A stretch of 64,000 nucleotides of DNA from assembly GCF_900497805.2 (NCBI RefSeq), contig NW_020954588.1, forward strand, positions 5,117,287-5,181,286, in the 5' to 3' direction. This stretch comes from Vombatus ursinus (lineage: Eukaryota; Chordata; Mammalia; Diprotodontia; Vombatidae). The translations under genes were made by a program, and so were the position numbers. Positions 30,440 to 41,257 of the stretch are shown in pieces. The notes below the pieces were generated by a model. The model saw only the letters and a list, made by a program, of their open reading frames with translations, ran no database searches and was not told where the DNA came from. Numbering within the stretch: the first letter of the stretch is position 1; each line of letters opens with the position of its first letter.

Positions 30440-32195
30440 TCATATATAATCCTTTTGTATCTTTATCTAAAATATTTTTGTTTTACCTGATTTTTGCTCT
30501 TTTCTTACTTAATGATATGCATTCTGAAGATCAAGATCAAGCAGTCTTTTGCCCTTTTGTTTCTGCTTGTCCTGTGTCTGAGAAGCATAAATACAACAGT
30601 CTCTGAAAAACTGAAAATGTGTTATCACTCAGAGGGTATCAGAGAGGCGCAGGGTGCTTGTGGGCAGGCTGTAACATAATGTGAAGGAACTTCTGAAGAC
30701 TAGAGTTTAGGATGCCATCAAGGGAATGTAAGATGGCGGGTGGGGGGAGAAAAGAGGCTGGCCATATGGCAAGGGCATGGGGTAGCAGTTGGTGAAAAGC
30801 CTGAGTGTTCCAACGGTATCCTCACAATGTCAGGAGAAAGTAAATAAGATGCCCAGAACGTTGAGTGGACCCCATGTGGGGATCTACGGGAGGACATGGA
30901 CGAGGATGGAGCAGAATGGGCAGGCAAAAAGAGGTTGTAGTCTACATTGACTGCAACAGAAAGGGATCACTGAATTTATCTCTGCTGAGGTTTTGGAGAT
31001 AAATGTCACCCTTTCTTTTTTTTTCGTTACCAACTACTGCCAATTTGCTACAAAATGTTGTGGGTAGGGAAACACTTTATCCCAAAAGAGAACTGAAGGC
31101 AATGCTTCAAATCAAGGTGTTACATACGACATGATATAATGTCAGCCTCTGAAGAAGACATTTACAGTGGTAAGATTTCCTTCAATCCACCCCAAGGCCA
31201 ACTTTTTACTTTGCCAGGGAACGCAGCAGGCGTACTCCCTCTGGGAAAGTGATCACAGGCTTCCCACACACACACCTTTTAAAAGTTCACCAAGAGACTT
31301 CTGGCCACCAAAGTCACTTAAGAATTGCTTTCTATGCACGTCCCTGCAGAAATCCAATTATAATTCTATTATCATGGAGAGAGAATTAGAGAGCAAATTA
31401 ATGTGGGCACAAATGAAGGAATGAAGAGATTTCCTTTCAGAGGCACAAAAATAAATGCTTTTTCATAACAGTTTTCCAACCCTACCAAGATGCTCATTAT
31501 GGACATTAAACTGTGTTATAATCTTAGGCGCTATATATATCCTGATCACTTTTCAGTGAGAAAATTTGTACATGTTCAATTGGCCTTTTCATCATTTTGT
31601 TAATTTGCCACAGAACAAAAATTGCTTGTTTTCACTTGTACAAATCTACCCCAGAACCTCCATTTGCATCCGTATTGCTATCACTAGGAAAATAGTGGCA
31701 GCTATTGACCTTTCAAGTTCATTCAGTTCTTTCCAATGAGACTTGTAAAGTTCTAAGTCAAGATGGGGCAATATAAAACTATGAACACAGTGTCTTCCAG
31801 CTGGAGAGACATAGGGTATGAGGGACAAAGGAAACTGGGTCTTAAGACTAAAAAAAGATCTGAGAGGTCCTAATGGTCAACTCCTTCATTTATAGATAGG
31901 GAAACAGAAAACTTCATTTTATGTCTTAGTGACGTTCTCATCAAACACTCTGATGCCACACATATACCATCAGCCACTACCTCCTTTCCTCTACCCCATT
32001 TCTAGTTCCTAAATCAATAACTTCTATTGCTACTCAAAAGGGTGGATCAATTTACTTCCCTATGGCTCCTCTCTCCATCCCTGTAACTTTCCAAACCAAA
32101 ATACCCCTCCTTGGCCACCAGTCTCCTATGTATGTTTTCTTGCCTGATTTAGAATGTAAACTCTTTGAAGGCAGCCAAAAATTTAATATGTGCTT
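30440..32195. other. Repeat-poor stretch
   Basis: No repeats recognised over about 1.7 kb. 30700-30930 is G-rich on the plus strand and 31021-31500 is ordinary sequence. No open frame has known motifs. It may include conserved non-coding DNA, but I see no specific sign of it. Confidence 0.4.
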
Positions 32196-32197
32196 TT

Positions 32198-32238
32198 TCT
32201 TCCATCCATCCATCCATCATTCATTCATTCATTATTTA
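32198..32238. repeat. (CATC)n / (CATT)n microsatellite
   Basis: 'ccatccatccatccatcatt' followed by 'cattcattcattcatta'. Confidence 0.92.
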
Positions 32239-32312
32239 AGGCCGAGCAATTATTTATGATAAATAGAAACAAAATCCAGATATCATGACTCCCCAAATAA
32301 GGATCCTTTCCT

Positions 32313-32415
32313 GAGAGGCAGTTAGGTGGTGCAATGGATAGAGCAGTGGGCCTAGAATCAGGATAGACCTGAATTCAAATACAGCCTCAAAAACTTAGCT
32401 GCATGACTCTTCATA
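32313..32415 (+). mobile_element. Mar1/MIR SINE 5' half
   Basis: 'gaggcagttaggtggtgcaa', 'tggatagagcagtgggccta', 'cctgaattcaaatacagcct' and 'agctgcatgactcttcatat'. The head fits Mar1 best. The 3' half is missing, so the subfamily is uncertain. Confidence 0.75.
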
Positions 32416-32419
32416 TTAG

Positions 32420-33480
32420 AAACACATACTTCACAAACTTCAGGCATTGGCATGCTTAGAGGCTCTGCCCGAGGAAGAGTTATGTTCCAACCTTTCTTAT
32501 TTTGGAGTTAATAAAGAACATTAGTTTGATTTAATTCAAGGAGGCAACTCACTAGAAGTCATCATGGGCTAATTTGGTTTCTTCATTGTTTGGAGTAAGA
32601 TGGTATAGCATTTTGGAGTGATGTCAGCAGTAGTATAAATAACTTGTTTGGGAGGCAATAGCTCTGCTAAATGGAGTGAGAATAATCTATAGTTTTTTAC
32701 TTGGGGGAAAAAAGAAAGTATATTCGGTGAGCAATTTTCCCTTGATGAATCATCACCAAGGAAGACATTTGGGAATTACCCCCTTATAGTCTATGGCCAA
32801 ACATCATGCATATGTGTGTATCATGCAACAAGTACAATGTATATTTCTTTTTTTTTTCCCTGTGATTAATTTTACTTACATAACTTGATCTCAAGTTTAA
32901 TTATCTGAGGTCTGATTAAGGCAGGGATTCCTAACTCCCTTCCATATACCCCAAAAGTCTGTTGACAGATTTCAGTGGGTCCATGAACTTGAATAGGATA
33001 AAACACTTCTTTATTTTCATTACTCTTTGGTTTCCTTTGAAATCCTATGTATTTTATTTTGTCCATTTAAAAAAATCATTCAGAGGGGATCTTCATCAGA
33101 CAACCTATTGATTACCTTTGATTTAAGGCATCATAGACATTCTAGAAAGTGAAATTCTGAGTATCTTTGATCTCTTTTTCCGCCATTCAGACACCGTCAT
33201 TGCATAAGTGGAAAGGGGTCACACATATTTGTGAGCCCTTTTGTATGTTCAATAGGTTGGCATGACCAAAAGAATATTCATCATCTATAGGTCAACTTAA
33301 CTTCTCTGTTCCTGACTAGACTGGTCCTCAGATTATAAACATAGTCTGTCACCTGGAGTGGACCTTTCCAGGGTGGTAGAACCTACCCAAGCTTGTGGCT
33401 GTAGGCAGAGCCTTCAAGGAAGCAGCAGCACCTCTATGCTGTGGAGAGGAGGCATTAGTATGAGATTCCTAGGGAGGGAG
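32420..33480. other. No recognised feature
   Basis: Ordinary AT-rich sequence with a poly-T run near 32850. The 80-codon frame starting at 33358 has no recognisable motif. Confidence 0.45.
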
Positions 33481-33679
33481 GTTAGTACAGTGGGAAAAAG
33501 GAAACCCAGTGGATCAAGAGTCAGAGGACTCAAGGTTCTATATTATTTCTTTCTTTTCCATTTTTATTTAACTGTACCTTGTGGTTTGCTTGGTAGTTAA
33601 GGATTTAAAGTACAAGAGGCAGGGCGATAAGACATCAGAATTATTTACAAATCCTCAAGTTTTCAAAGTTCTTAGAGTT

Positions 33680-34056
33680 GCGTGTCCCATTTGATCGTGG
33701 GTTCCTTCAGAGCAAGGACTGTCTTCTACCTTTCTCTGTATGGCAAATTTGTTGTTCAGTTGTGTCCAACTCTACAAGGCCCTGTGGATTTTGTCCATAG
33801 AGATTTCTTGGCAAAGATACTGGAGTGATTTGCCATTTCCTTCTCCAGTATTTCCTCATCTTGCAGATGAGGAACTGAGGCAAAGAGGGGTAAAGTGAAT
33901 TACCCAGCATCACACAACTAGTAAGTGTCTGAGGCCAGATTCAAACTTAGATTTTCCTGACTTCAGGCTCCAGGCTCTATCCACAGCACCACCTAGCTGC
34001 CCTATATGGCAAACAGTAGGCCCTTAATAAATGTCTATTGACTGACTGGCTGATAC
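33680..34056 (+). mobile_element. L2 LINE 3' end split by a Mar1
   Basis: 'gtgggttccttcagagcaag', 'gactgtcttctacctttctc' run into the SINE, and after it 'cagtaggcccttaataaatg', 'tctattgactgactggctga' complete the L2 terminus. Removing the SINE and one copy of its target duplication restores a continuous L2 end. Confidence 0.93.
33748..34004 (-). mobile_element. Mar1-type marsupial SINE with perfect target-site duplication
   Basis: 'tttgttgttcagttgtgtcc', 'caaagatactggagtgattt', 'ttgcagatgaggaactgagg', 'catcacacaactagtaagtg', 'caaacttagattttcctgac' and 'accacctagctgcc'. Flanked by the 9-bp direct repeat 'tatggcaaa' at 33739-33747 and 34005-34013. Confidence 0.96.
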
Positions 34057-34059
34057 AAG

Positions 34060-34760
34060 AAAAAACAATATCATGCATATTGGGTCAGAAAAGAAAATCA
34101 TTCTGAGCCTTGTGTCTTAATGCCTCACTAAGGATCCTTGCAATATGCCCTTCAACTAATAATTCCACCACTGGATCAGAGGACATGAGTCCTGCTTACA
34201 AAATCCTATTCAGACGTGTCATGAAAAATAAACAACTTAAAAGTAGAGAGAAGGTAAGAACATATGAAACACACCATAAATCTACGGTGCTGTGAACTCA
34301 GCTGTGAAAAGAGCTTGTTAAAGTCACTCCATGTTATACTAAAAATAAGGCATCTCTATAAAAACAACCACATTCTGGAGCCCACCACTGCTTAAGGATA
34401 ATGCTACAGCAAATGAAACCTTAAAGCAGCCATAAAAGGAGAATCCCATAAAGTGTGGATGGAAATAAAGTGAAGTAACTTCACAGGAGGGGGAAAAAAA
34501 TTACAACTGTCTTGGCAGCTTCTAAATGAAGGTGTCCTTTATTAGGAAGAAAAACAAATAGACAGGAAAATGCCCAACACTCACTGTCTCAGGTTCTGCA
34601 CGAGGCTGTTTGTTACACAGGATTGCACTGGGTTTGGATTTATTTTTTTTTAAAGTAGCTGCCTTGCTACTGTACATAATGTTATTGTTGTTTGGTTGGT
34701 TGGTTTTAACTGGGGATTTAAATATTAACATGAGTGGTTACATGTATACTTCTAAACGCT
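34060..34760. other. No recognised feature
   Basis: No repeat or gene recognised. There is a short 'ttggttggttgg' run near 34695. Confidence 0.45.
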
Positions 34761-34764
34761 TCAG

Positions 34765-34937
34765 CTCTGGCATGATGCAGAGACTGACTTTGGAGTTAGA
34801 GGAGCTGTGTTTGAATCCCATGTCTGGTGGGCAAGTCATTTCATCTCCCCGGGATTCACTGTCCTCATCTGTAAGATTAGCAGTTTGAATTAAAAGGATT
34901 CTAAAGTCACTTTCAGTTCTTACTCTGTGATCTGGAA
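34765..34937 (+). mobile_element. MIR3 SINE
   Basis: 'tgatgcagagactgactttg', 'gtgtttgaatcccatgtctg', 'ggcaagtcatttcatctccc', 'agattagcagtttgaattaa' and 'ctttcagttcttactctgtg' give MIR3 order with a diverged tail. Confidence 0.83.
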
Positions 34938-35051
34938 TTTCACCTTATTCGCGGCAATGATGTAGATCAAAATTATCCATATCTGTCCATCTTGCATGAG
35001 TCTCGTCTGTGTCCTCCCATAATCCTCTTCAGGAGTGTACCTTTTGTGCTA

Positions 35052-35253
35052 GCTGCTGTTTGGTCATTTCACTCATGTCTTACTCTTCGTGATCCATTTA
35101 GGGTTTTCTAGGCAAAAACACTAGAGTGGTTTGCCATTTCCTTCTCCAGGTTATTTTACAGATGAGGAAACTGAGGCAAACAGGGTCACATAGATAGTAA
35201 GTGACTGAGGATGGATTTGAACTCAACAAGATAAGTCTTCCTGACTCCAAAAA
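35052..35253 (-). mobile_element. Mar1-type marsupial SINE, head missing
   Basis: 'tgtttggtcatttcactcat', 'ccatttagggttttctaggc', 'ggtttgccatttccttctcc', 'gaggaaactgaggcaaacag' and 'actcaacaagataagtcttc'. The right end stops at 'cctgactcca', so the tRNA-derived head is absent. Confidence 0.93.
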
Positions 35254-35590
35254 GTAACAATATTGACTGGACAAAAGAGGCGAAAAAGTTATGCAAACCC
35301 TAAAATATCTTTTTATTGCTTGAAGCAAGAGCTTCATGAGCTTCTCATCCAGACAAAAATGCCTTTTAAGCCTTGTTAAAAAAGTGAAATTGCAAGGCAA
35401 AGAAAGAAATTTTCTATTCAGAAATAATAAGGGTAGTTCTCAACTGATGAAATATGTGTGCTGCTCCCTAGATTTATCAAGCCATTCTATACAATTGTAG
35501 TGGAATCACTATTGCTTTGCTAGCGCCTACTTAGCATTTTCTTCCCTCTCCCTGCTTGGTAGCTAATGAAAATTAAATTCCTTTATGCTC

Positions 35591-35643
35591 AAGGAGAGAG
35601 GGAGAGAGGGAGAGGGAGAAAAAGGGAGAGGGAGAGAGAGAGA
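35591..35643. repeat. GA-rich purine tract
   Basis: 'gagagagggagagagggaga' and similar over about 53 bp. It lies just before an L1 3' end and may be the remnant of, or target for, its A-rich tail. Confidence 0.9.
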
Positions 35644-35654
35644 ATAATGATAAG

Positions 35655-36215
35655 CACAACTCAAATTTGATTTAAATAAGCATTTAATAGATTTCTATTG
35701 AAATCGTTTGTTTTTACATTGCTTACATTTCTTCCTTTATCCCTCTCCCAGAGAAACCCTTCTTATGACAGAAAAAAGTAAAGAGGATGAGAAAAAAACA
35801 TCAGCAAAACCAGTCAATATATTGGACAAATATAACATTGAATGTAATATTTCAAACACATAACACCTCACTACCTCAGCCCTTCTCTCTAAAGGAAAGG
35901 CTGGTGAGGTGTTCTCTCATATTTCTTCTTTGGGGCCAAATTTCAACATTATAATTCCTCAATACTCAGTTTTTATTATTTTGTAATTGTTCTTTCTATT
36001 TACATTGTTGTAGTCTTTGTGCTTGTTGTTTTTTTCACTTTGCATCAATTCATGTAAGTCTTTCCATGATTCTCTGTAGTCATTAAGTTCATAATTTTCA
36101 ATAGCACACTAATATCCCATTTTATATGTTCCAAATTTGTTTATCCATTTCAAAATGCTGAGCATCAACTTTATTTCCAGATTTTTGTTGCAATAAAAAA
36201 GTGCTGATATAGATA
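35655..36215 (-). mobile_element. L1 LINE: 3' UTR and extreme ORF2 C-terminus
   Basis: Antisense L1. 'agatttctattgaaatcgtt', 'catcagcaaaaccagtcaat', 'ctcatatttcttctttgggg' and 'cattgttgtagtctttgtgc' match the marsupial L1 3' UTR. 'catcaattcatgtaagtctt', 'tccatgattctctgtagtca' and 'ttgtttatccatttcaaaat' are the complement of the region encoding the ORF2 end, seen in sense at 17170-17340. It is severely 5'-truncated. Confidence 0.88.
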
Positions 36216-36229
36216 AAATAAAATAAAAA

Positions 36230-36980
36230 ATAAATAAGCATTTAAGAGTTGAGATTTTCATATGAGTTTTTTTCTGAACCTCTCTGAAATGTAATTGGAA
36301 AATCCCACAAGGCCAACTCTTGTACATTTCCAGTGTTTCTTGTGTTTGTCAAAGCTGACTTGATGTTTGGATCTTAAGGTGGTTGCTTGGTGAAAGACCA
36401 GAGAGAGCTAAGTAGCATAGAAATATAATTAAAGATGGGGTCTTATAATGCTGGTGTGATGACCATTAGGCATTTTAATTATATGAATTAAAGTTTTTAT
36501 GACCCATGGCATGCAACTTAGCATGTAATTATATAAGGTGGTATACTATTCTCTTATTGCTACATAACTATTAGTCTGTGAGTATAAGCTCAAGAATCAG
36601 GTCTTAGATTTATATAATCTTCTCTACAGAGACTAGCAAAGAACTGGGCACAAAATAATTACTTATTGACTGATGGCTTTGATTTGGAAAATATAATGAT
36701 CCTATGTCATGTTAAAAAAAAATGGGTAACAAGGAACTATAGTATAACTATTCTCTGCTCTATAAATGGAAAGATTTTGAGCCAAGGATTAGGTCAAATA
36801 CAATTATCAGACAATTAACTTTAAAAAATTACAGAAATAAAAAAAATGAGGTTTTTTTAAAAGACAGTTCAATTACCTGAGAAAATTAACCAAACTTGTA
36901 AAAAAAAAAGTGCATCAAAATTACGTCTTACATATCCTCATTTTGTACAGAGATTCCAGTGCAGTAGGCAGAGTACTTGA
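36230..36980. other. No recognised feature
   Basis: AT-rich, with poly-A runs near 36713, 36840 and 36900. No repeat or gene recognised. Confidence 0.45.
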
Positions 36981-36984
36981 TATG

Positions 36985-37182
36985 AATTTGACTACTGCCT
37001 CCTTCCTCACATGTTATGCTTCAAGACTCAAATCAGGGACCACATCCTATAGGAGGCTTTTCCTAATTGCCCCAAGTCATCACACCAATAAAAATTAATC
37101 TATATTTATTTTTTTGGATACATGTTATAACCACCCTTCCAGCAGAATGTAAGCTGAGGGCAGAAACTAGTGTTCATTGAAT
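36985..37182 (+). mobile_element. L2 LINE fragment
   Basis: 'cttcaagactcaaatcaggg', 'accacatcctataggaggct', 'tttcctaattgccccaagtc' and 'aatgtaagctgagggcagaa' match the sense L2 segment before the 3' terminus. The terminus itself is lost. Confidence 0.78.
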
Positions 37183-37246
37183 TGATTTTCATAGGATAAT
37201 GGATCAAAAATTGGAAACAATTATAGATGCTATCGAGCTCAACAAG

Positions 37247-37293
37247 AGGTAGATAGATAGCTAGACAAACAGATAGATAGATAAACAGACAGA
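37247..37293. repeat. (GATA)n / (GACA)n tract
   Basis: 'gtagatagatagctagacaa' and 'acagatagatagataaacag' with interruptions. Confidence 0.85.
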
Positions 37294-37409
37294 TCAATTG
37301 ATCTCCAGGGAAAGAAGGGAAGGACAACATAAGCAAAAGCGAAGGAGTGAGAAAGTATGGAAAATGTATAATCGTAGTATAGAAGAATGAGACGCAGTAA
37401 GAGTGAAGT

Positions 37410-37967
37410 ACTTGGGAAGGGATGGTCCTCCTGTACCCTGCCCCATCAAACTACATTTGAGTAAAGCCTGTGTTGGGCTCTAAGTGCCTCATTTAAGGAA
37501 AGAAATTGAGAAGCCAGAGAGAGTTCAGAGGAGGCCAATTACGGTGGTAAAAGTAGAATTCATGTGAATGACTGGGTGACTTTCTGACTCTCAGTTTGTT
37601 CAGCTGTACTGAAGATGCTGGACTTGTTAATATCTAGGGCCCTTCCAGCTCTAAACATTTGACTTTAAATATTGACTCTAAGAATTTGCAAGGTTTTTTA
37701 TGTAGAAGAATAGACTTACTTCGCTTGTGTCCAGAGAAAAGAACTAGGAGCTTTCCCATGGAAGGAAAAAAACTTGCTAACAATTTGATCTCTCCCAAAG
37801 TTGGGTGAGCAGTTTCAGGTGACAGTCAGTGTGGCCTCATCATAGATACTCAGAGATTCTGACTGTCCACTTGTCCATGGTACTGTAGAAGGAAGTCTTG
37901 TTTAGCCATGGATTGGATTGGATCCCATCTAAGGACCCTTCAAATTCTGAGTCTCTGTTACTGGACA
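37410..37967 (+). mobile_element. L3 (CR1-clade LINE) 3' fragment split by a MIR3
   Basis: Left part: 'gtgttgggctctaagtgcct', 'catttaaggaaagaaattga', 'agttcagaggaggccaatta'. Right part after the SINE: 'atgtagaagaatagacttac', 'tccagagaaaagaactagga', 'gtactgtagaaggaagtctt' and 'ggattggattggatcccatc'. The whole follows L3 order. Confidence 0.8.
37561..37672 (+). mobile_element. MIR3 SINE 3' part inserted in L3
   Basis: 'actgggtgactttctgactc', 'tcagtttgttcagctgtact', 'gaagatgctggacttgttaa' and 'agggcccttccagctctaaa'. The head is missing. Confidence 0.8.
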
Positions 37968-38339
37968 AAGGGGGACTTATTTTGAGCAAAAGCAGATGAC
38001 AGATCTTAAAAGTGCAGTCTCAAAACTTGAATGCTTTCTCTCCTAGACCTCCCAGCAAAAAAAAAAAAAATTAAAACTAAACGTCTTTGGGCCAATAGAA
38101 ATAAAGTGTCTATCTGTGACATGCAAAATCCATTATGTTGATTACAGACAATCTCTGTGCCAAAGAAAATGCCTTTGGTCAGGATCAAACAACAACAACA
38201 ACAGAAGACTAACAGAGAATTGAATCAAGATAAGTAAAGAGTATGTACCCAGCTGCCCTTCATGAATTCAAGCCACTGACCAAATTGAACTGCCATCCAG
38301 CATAAGGAAACACTTCATAGGTGAAATAATTGAGCCATT

Positions 38340-38507
38340 GTGGGGGCTGAAAGAACCTCAGGATTTAGAGTCAAAGGACTTGAATTCAAATTCTGGCACT
38401 GTCCTTTGCTACTTGTATGACCATGGACAAGTCACTTAAGTTCTCAGCCTCAGTTTCCTCATAACTTTAAAGTTCTCTTCCTGCTCTAAATCTATGAGTC
38501 TATGATC
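38340..38507 (+). mobile_element. MIR3 SINE with a short internal deletion
   Basis: 'aggatttagagtcaaaggac', 'tgtatgaccatggacaagtc', 'tctcagcctcagtttcctca' then directly 'taactttaaagttctcttcc' and 'tgctctaaatctatgagtct'. About 30 bp of the tail are skipped. Confidence 0.85.
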
Positions 38508-38664
38508 CTGGACAGTAATATCCACAAGATAGGTCTGGCTACTGGAATTTTGTTAACTAGAGCCATCCCAAGGTAGGGCAGGCTGAAGTGGACCACCCCA
38601 GACCTCATGCTGCTGCAGTGACAGTGATAGGCAGTTAGGTTATTCACAGAGGTAACCAGAACAC

Positions 38665-38789
38665 AGGAGGGAGAGAAGGAGAGGGAGAAAGAGAGAGAGG
38701 GAGAGAGGGAGACAGAGAGAGAGAGGAGGAGGGGGAAGAGAGAGAGAGAGAGAGAGGAGAGGAGAGTGAGAGAGAGAGAGAGAGAGAGA
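38665..38789. repeat. (GA)n / (GAGAGG)n purine tract, 125 bp
   Basis: Almost pure purine on the plus strand ('ggagggagagaaggagaggg', 'gagagagagagagagagaga'). The Ser/Leu-rich minus-strand frame over 38492-38980 is its translation. The strand asymmetry could allow triplex formation. Confidence 0.95.
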
Positions 38790-38984
38790 TTCAGTAATTT
38801 CCTCATTGCCTCAAATCCTGTCACCAAACAAGTAGGCAGAGCTGCCCTCCCTTCTCCTACCCCCAAAGGCCTCCCCTCCTCACTTATTTCCTCCTTGCAG
38901 CTTGCCCTTGATATTTCTTTTAAGGTGATTACAATCATATAAAGCTTTTGAATCAGGAGAAGAAACACAGTGTGATTCACTCTG

Positions 38985-39500
38985 GGTCCTGGACCTCATG
39001 AAAGATGACCCTACCCACAGTTTCACACACAAATACCACCAGAAATCTAGATGATCTCCCTATACACTTCATTTATTAATAATATGGTCATTTCACTTGA
39101 TGAGTAGCATCCTTCGAATGTCAAGAGAAAACAAAAAAACAAAAAGTAACCCAATGATGGTGTACATCCTAACCCTCTCTCATGTGAAGAAGCCTGCCTT
39201 TACATGCTGCCAGAAATTACTTATGCATTAGAGATCATTAGTACATTATTAATAATCATCAAGTACACACAGTACAATGAACACTGCAAAAAATCGTAAG
39301 TGAATAGTTTTCTTCAAATGATATCTTGCATAATGACTATTCAACAAGTATTTGCTAAATGATTGAATAATAAATGAATGAAATAGTATTATAACAGTAA
39401 AATTTTCCTAAGACTTTCCAATTTTTAAAGTAACCTACTAAAGTTTTAGAATTCAACTACTTGTTGAATTCTTTCCCACTTCTCTGTGAAAAGAACGTTC
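38985..39500. other. Repeat-poor AT-rich block
   Basis: Contains homeodomain/POU-like strings such as 'cttatgcattagagatcatt' and 'agtacattattaataatcat'. There are no clear repeats except a MIR/L2-like 'aagtatttgctaaatgattg' near 39347. It is a possible conserved non-coding block, by inference. Confidence 0.35.
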
Positions 39501-39523
39501 CTTGTAAAAACACATAAATAGAA

Positions 39524-39720
39524 GCCAGGAGGCAGTGCAACATGGTGGCTAGAATCTTCCTGATTCCAAGTCAGGAAGACCTGGGCTCAAATCCCACCTC
39601 TGATACTATGTGACCATGGGCAAGTCATTCAAGTTTCTAAATCTCAGGTGCCCCTCTAACATTGTAGGCTTATTATCCCTCTTGATAGCAAGAATTATAG
39701 GTTATGACCTGAGAGGGTAG
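39524..39720 (+). mobile_element. tRNA-derived SINE with a non-MIR tail
   Basis: Head and CORE-like 'aagtcaggaagacctgggct', 'caaatcccacctctgatact', 'atgtgaccatgggcaagtca' are SINE-typical. The following 'cccctctaacattgtaggct' and 'tattatccctcttgatagca' do not fit MIR, MIR3 or Mar1 tails. They resemble the downstream parts of the SINEs at 43785 and 52468 only loosely. Confidence 0.6.
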
Positions 39721-39824
39721 AGGAAAATCACAGCCCCTTGACATGGATGTTAGTGTAAACTGGAGACAGTATCAATTGGGGGAAGGGGTATATGAATATC
39801 AAACCATCTGAGACCACTTTCACA

Positions 39825-39985
39825 GGATTTAGAACTGGAAGAGCAATTAAAGACTATTTGATCCAACCTCTTCATCTTACAGATGAGCCCAGAAGAGTTA
39901 AATTACTTGCCCAAGGTCAGATCAAGTAAATGACAAGGCCCAGCTTCAATGTCAGATGCCCTGACTCCCAATCTAATGATGCTTT
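39825..39985 (-). mobile_element. MIR3 SINE
   Basis: 'aggatttagaactggaagag', 'gactatttgatccaacctct', 'tcatcttacagatgagccca', 'cttgcccaaggtcagatcaa' and 'atgccctgactcccaatcta'. This is an uninterrupted copy of the antisense family that is split at 7787-8122. Confidence 0.88.
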
Positions 39986-39999
39986 GCACTGCAGCAACA

Positions 40000-40960
40000 C
40001 TCCTCTGTCCTACTCAATGGTATCATTCATTACCCTTTTCTTATCTCATAGTCCCACAGTCTTTTCAGTGTTTGTTCCTTCCTTCTCTCTGGTCCAGCAT
40101 GGCCTCCAAACCACTGCACCACAGGTTGCAAATTCAAAATGAGTTAAGAGTTAACGACTTGTTTTCTTTGGCAGATGAAGGCAATTTCCTCATAAGGTGT
40201 TGTGTTTTTATGGTTTATTGCTTTTCCCCTCTCCATCATCCTCATCCTCATTATCATTCTCACCATCAACTTGGTGGCTTTCTGATCTGTTTTATTTCCC
40301 TGCTGCAGAAGGGCTACCGTGGGCTTGCTCGCCATTCTGCCAGAGAAAAGAGTGGTTCCACCCCACGGTATAACATGCATCTAGAGTATACTAGATAACA
40401 TTGGCTGGTACCCTGGAATTTTCAGGAACCACAATACTTTCCTGATAATTTGTACACAGCTCAACCACAGGGGCAATTGAACTAAGGCCGAACCAGCTCA
40501 AAAAAGTCTTTCAACAGCAAGTAAGATAGAAACCAGGTGTGGATCTTTGGGAATAGACTACTCCACAAAACTGCTTAATTACAATTTAAACCTGAACCAG
40601 GGGTGCATCCAAGGCACTCCTTTCCCCCCCCACTTCAATATTTTTTTTATCTCTTCCTGTTTCCTTCGTTTATTCACAGATGTGGTCTCTGTTAGTTGTT
40701 CAAGGAGGAGGGATCTGACTGCCCGCTGGCCTTCATATAGAGAAACATTTGAAAGCAAATACGTTATACCGGAAATGAACAGATTAGTTCATTTTCAATT
40801 TAGATGAATGTTTGTTAAGCACTAGATGAGATACTTACAAAGAAAGATTTGTTAGAAGTTCAAGAAAGGGGGAAAAGGCTTTTCTAGTCAAAATGGAGCA
40901 GAAGTGAGACTTTCAAGTGAAGTCTGTCTATAGATGGTGTTATCATCTTAAGCCCTACAT
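40000..40960. other. No recognised feature
   Basis: Ordinary sequence. Overlapping open frames at 39949-40398 (plus) and 40144-40380 (minus) show no recognisable motifs, and part of the first is MIR3. Confidence 0.45.
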
Positions 40961-40973
40961 AATCATATGAATT

Positions 40974-41220
40974 TCAGTTCAGTCATTTTTCAGTTGAGTC
41001 CAAGTCTCTGTGACCCCATTTGGGGTTTTCTTGGCAAAGATACTTAAGTGGTTTGTCATTTCCTCCTCCAGTCCATTTTACAGATGAGGAAACTGAGGCA
41101 AACAGGGTTAAAGTGACTTATCAGGGTCACATAAGTGTCTGAGACCAGATTTGAACTCAGGAAGATGAGTCTTCCTGACTCTAAGATTGGCACTCTATCC
41201 ACTGCTCCAACTAGATGCCA
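40974..41220 (-). mobile_element. Mar1-type marsupial SINE, full length, with target-site duplication
   Basis: 'cagttcagtcatttttcagt', 'cccatttggggttttcttgg', 'gatgaggaaactgaggcaaa', 'tttgaactcaggaagatgag', 'tatccactgctccaactaga'. Direct repeats 'tcatatgaatt' (40963-40973) and 'tcacatgaatt' (41221-41231) differ at one base. Confidence 0.96.
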
Positions 41221-41257
41221 TCACATGAATTAGAATGCCACAAAAAATTTCAACTCA

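Noticed and set aside
38492-38980. 162-codon minus-strand frame rich in Ser and Leu
   Set aside because: Its centre translates the GA tract, and the rest has no recognisable domain.
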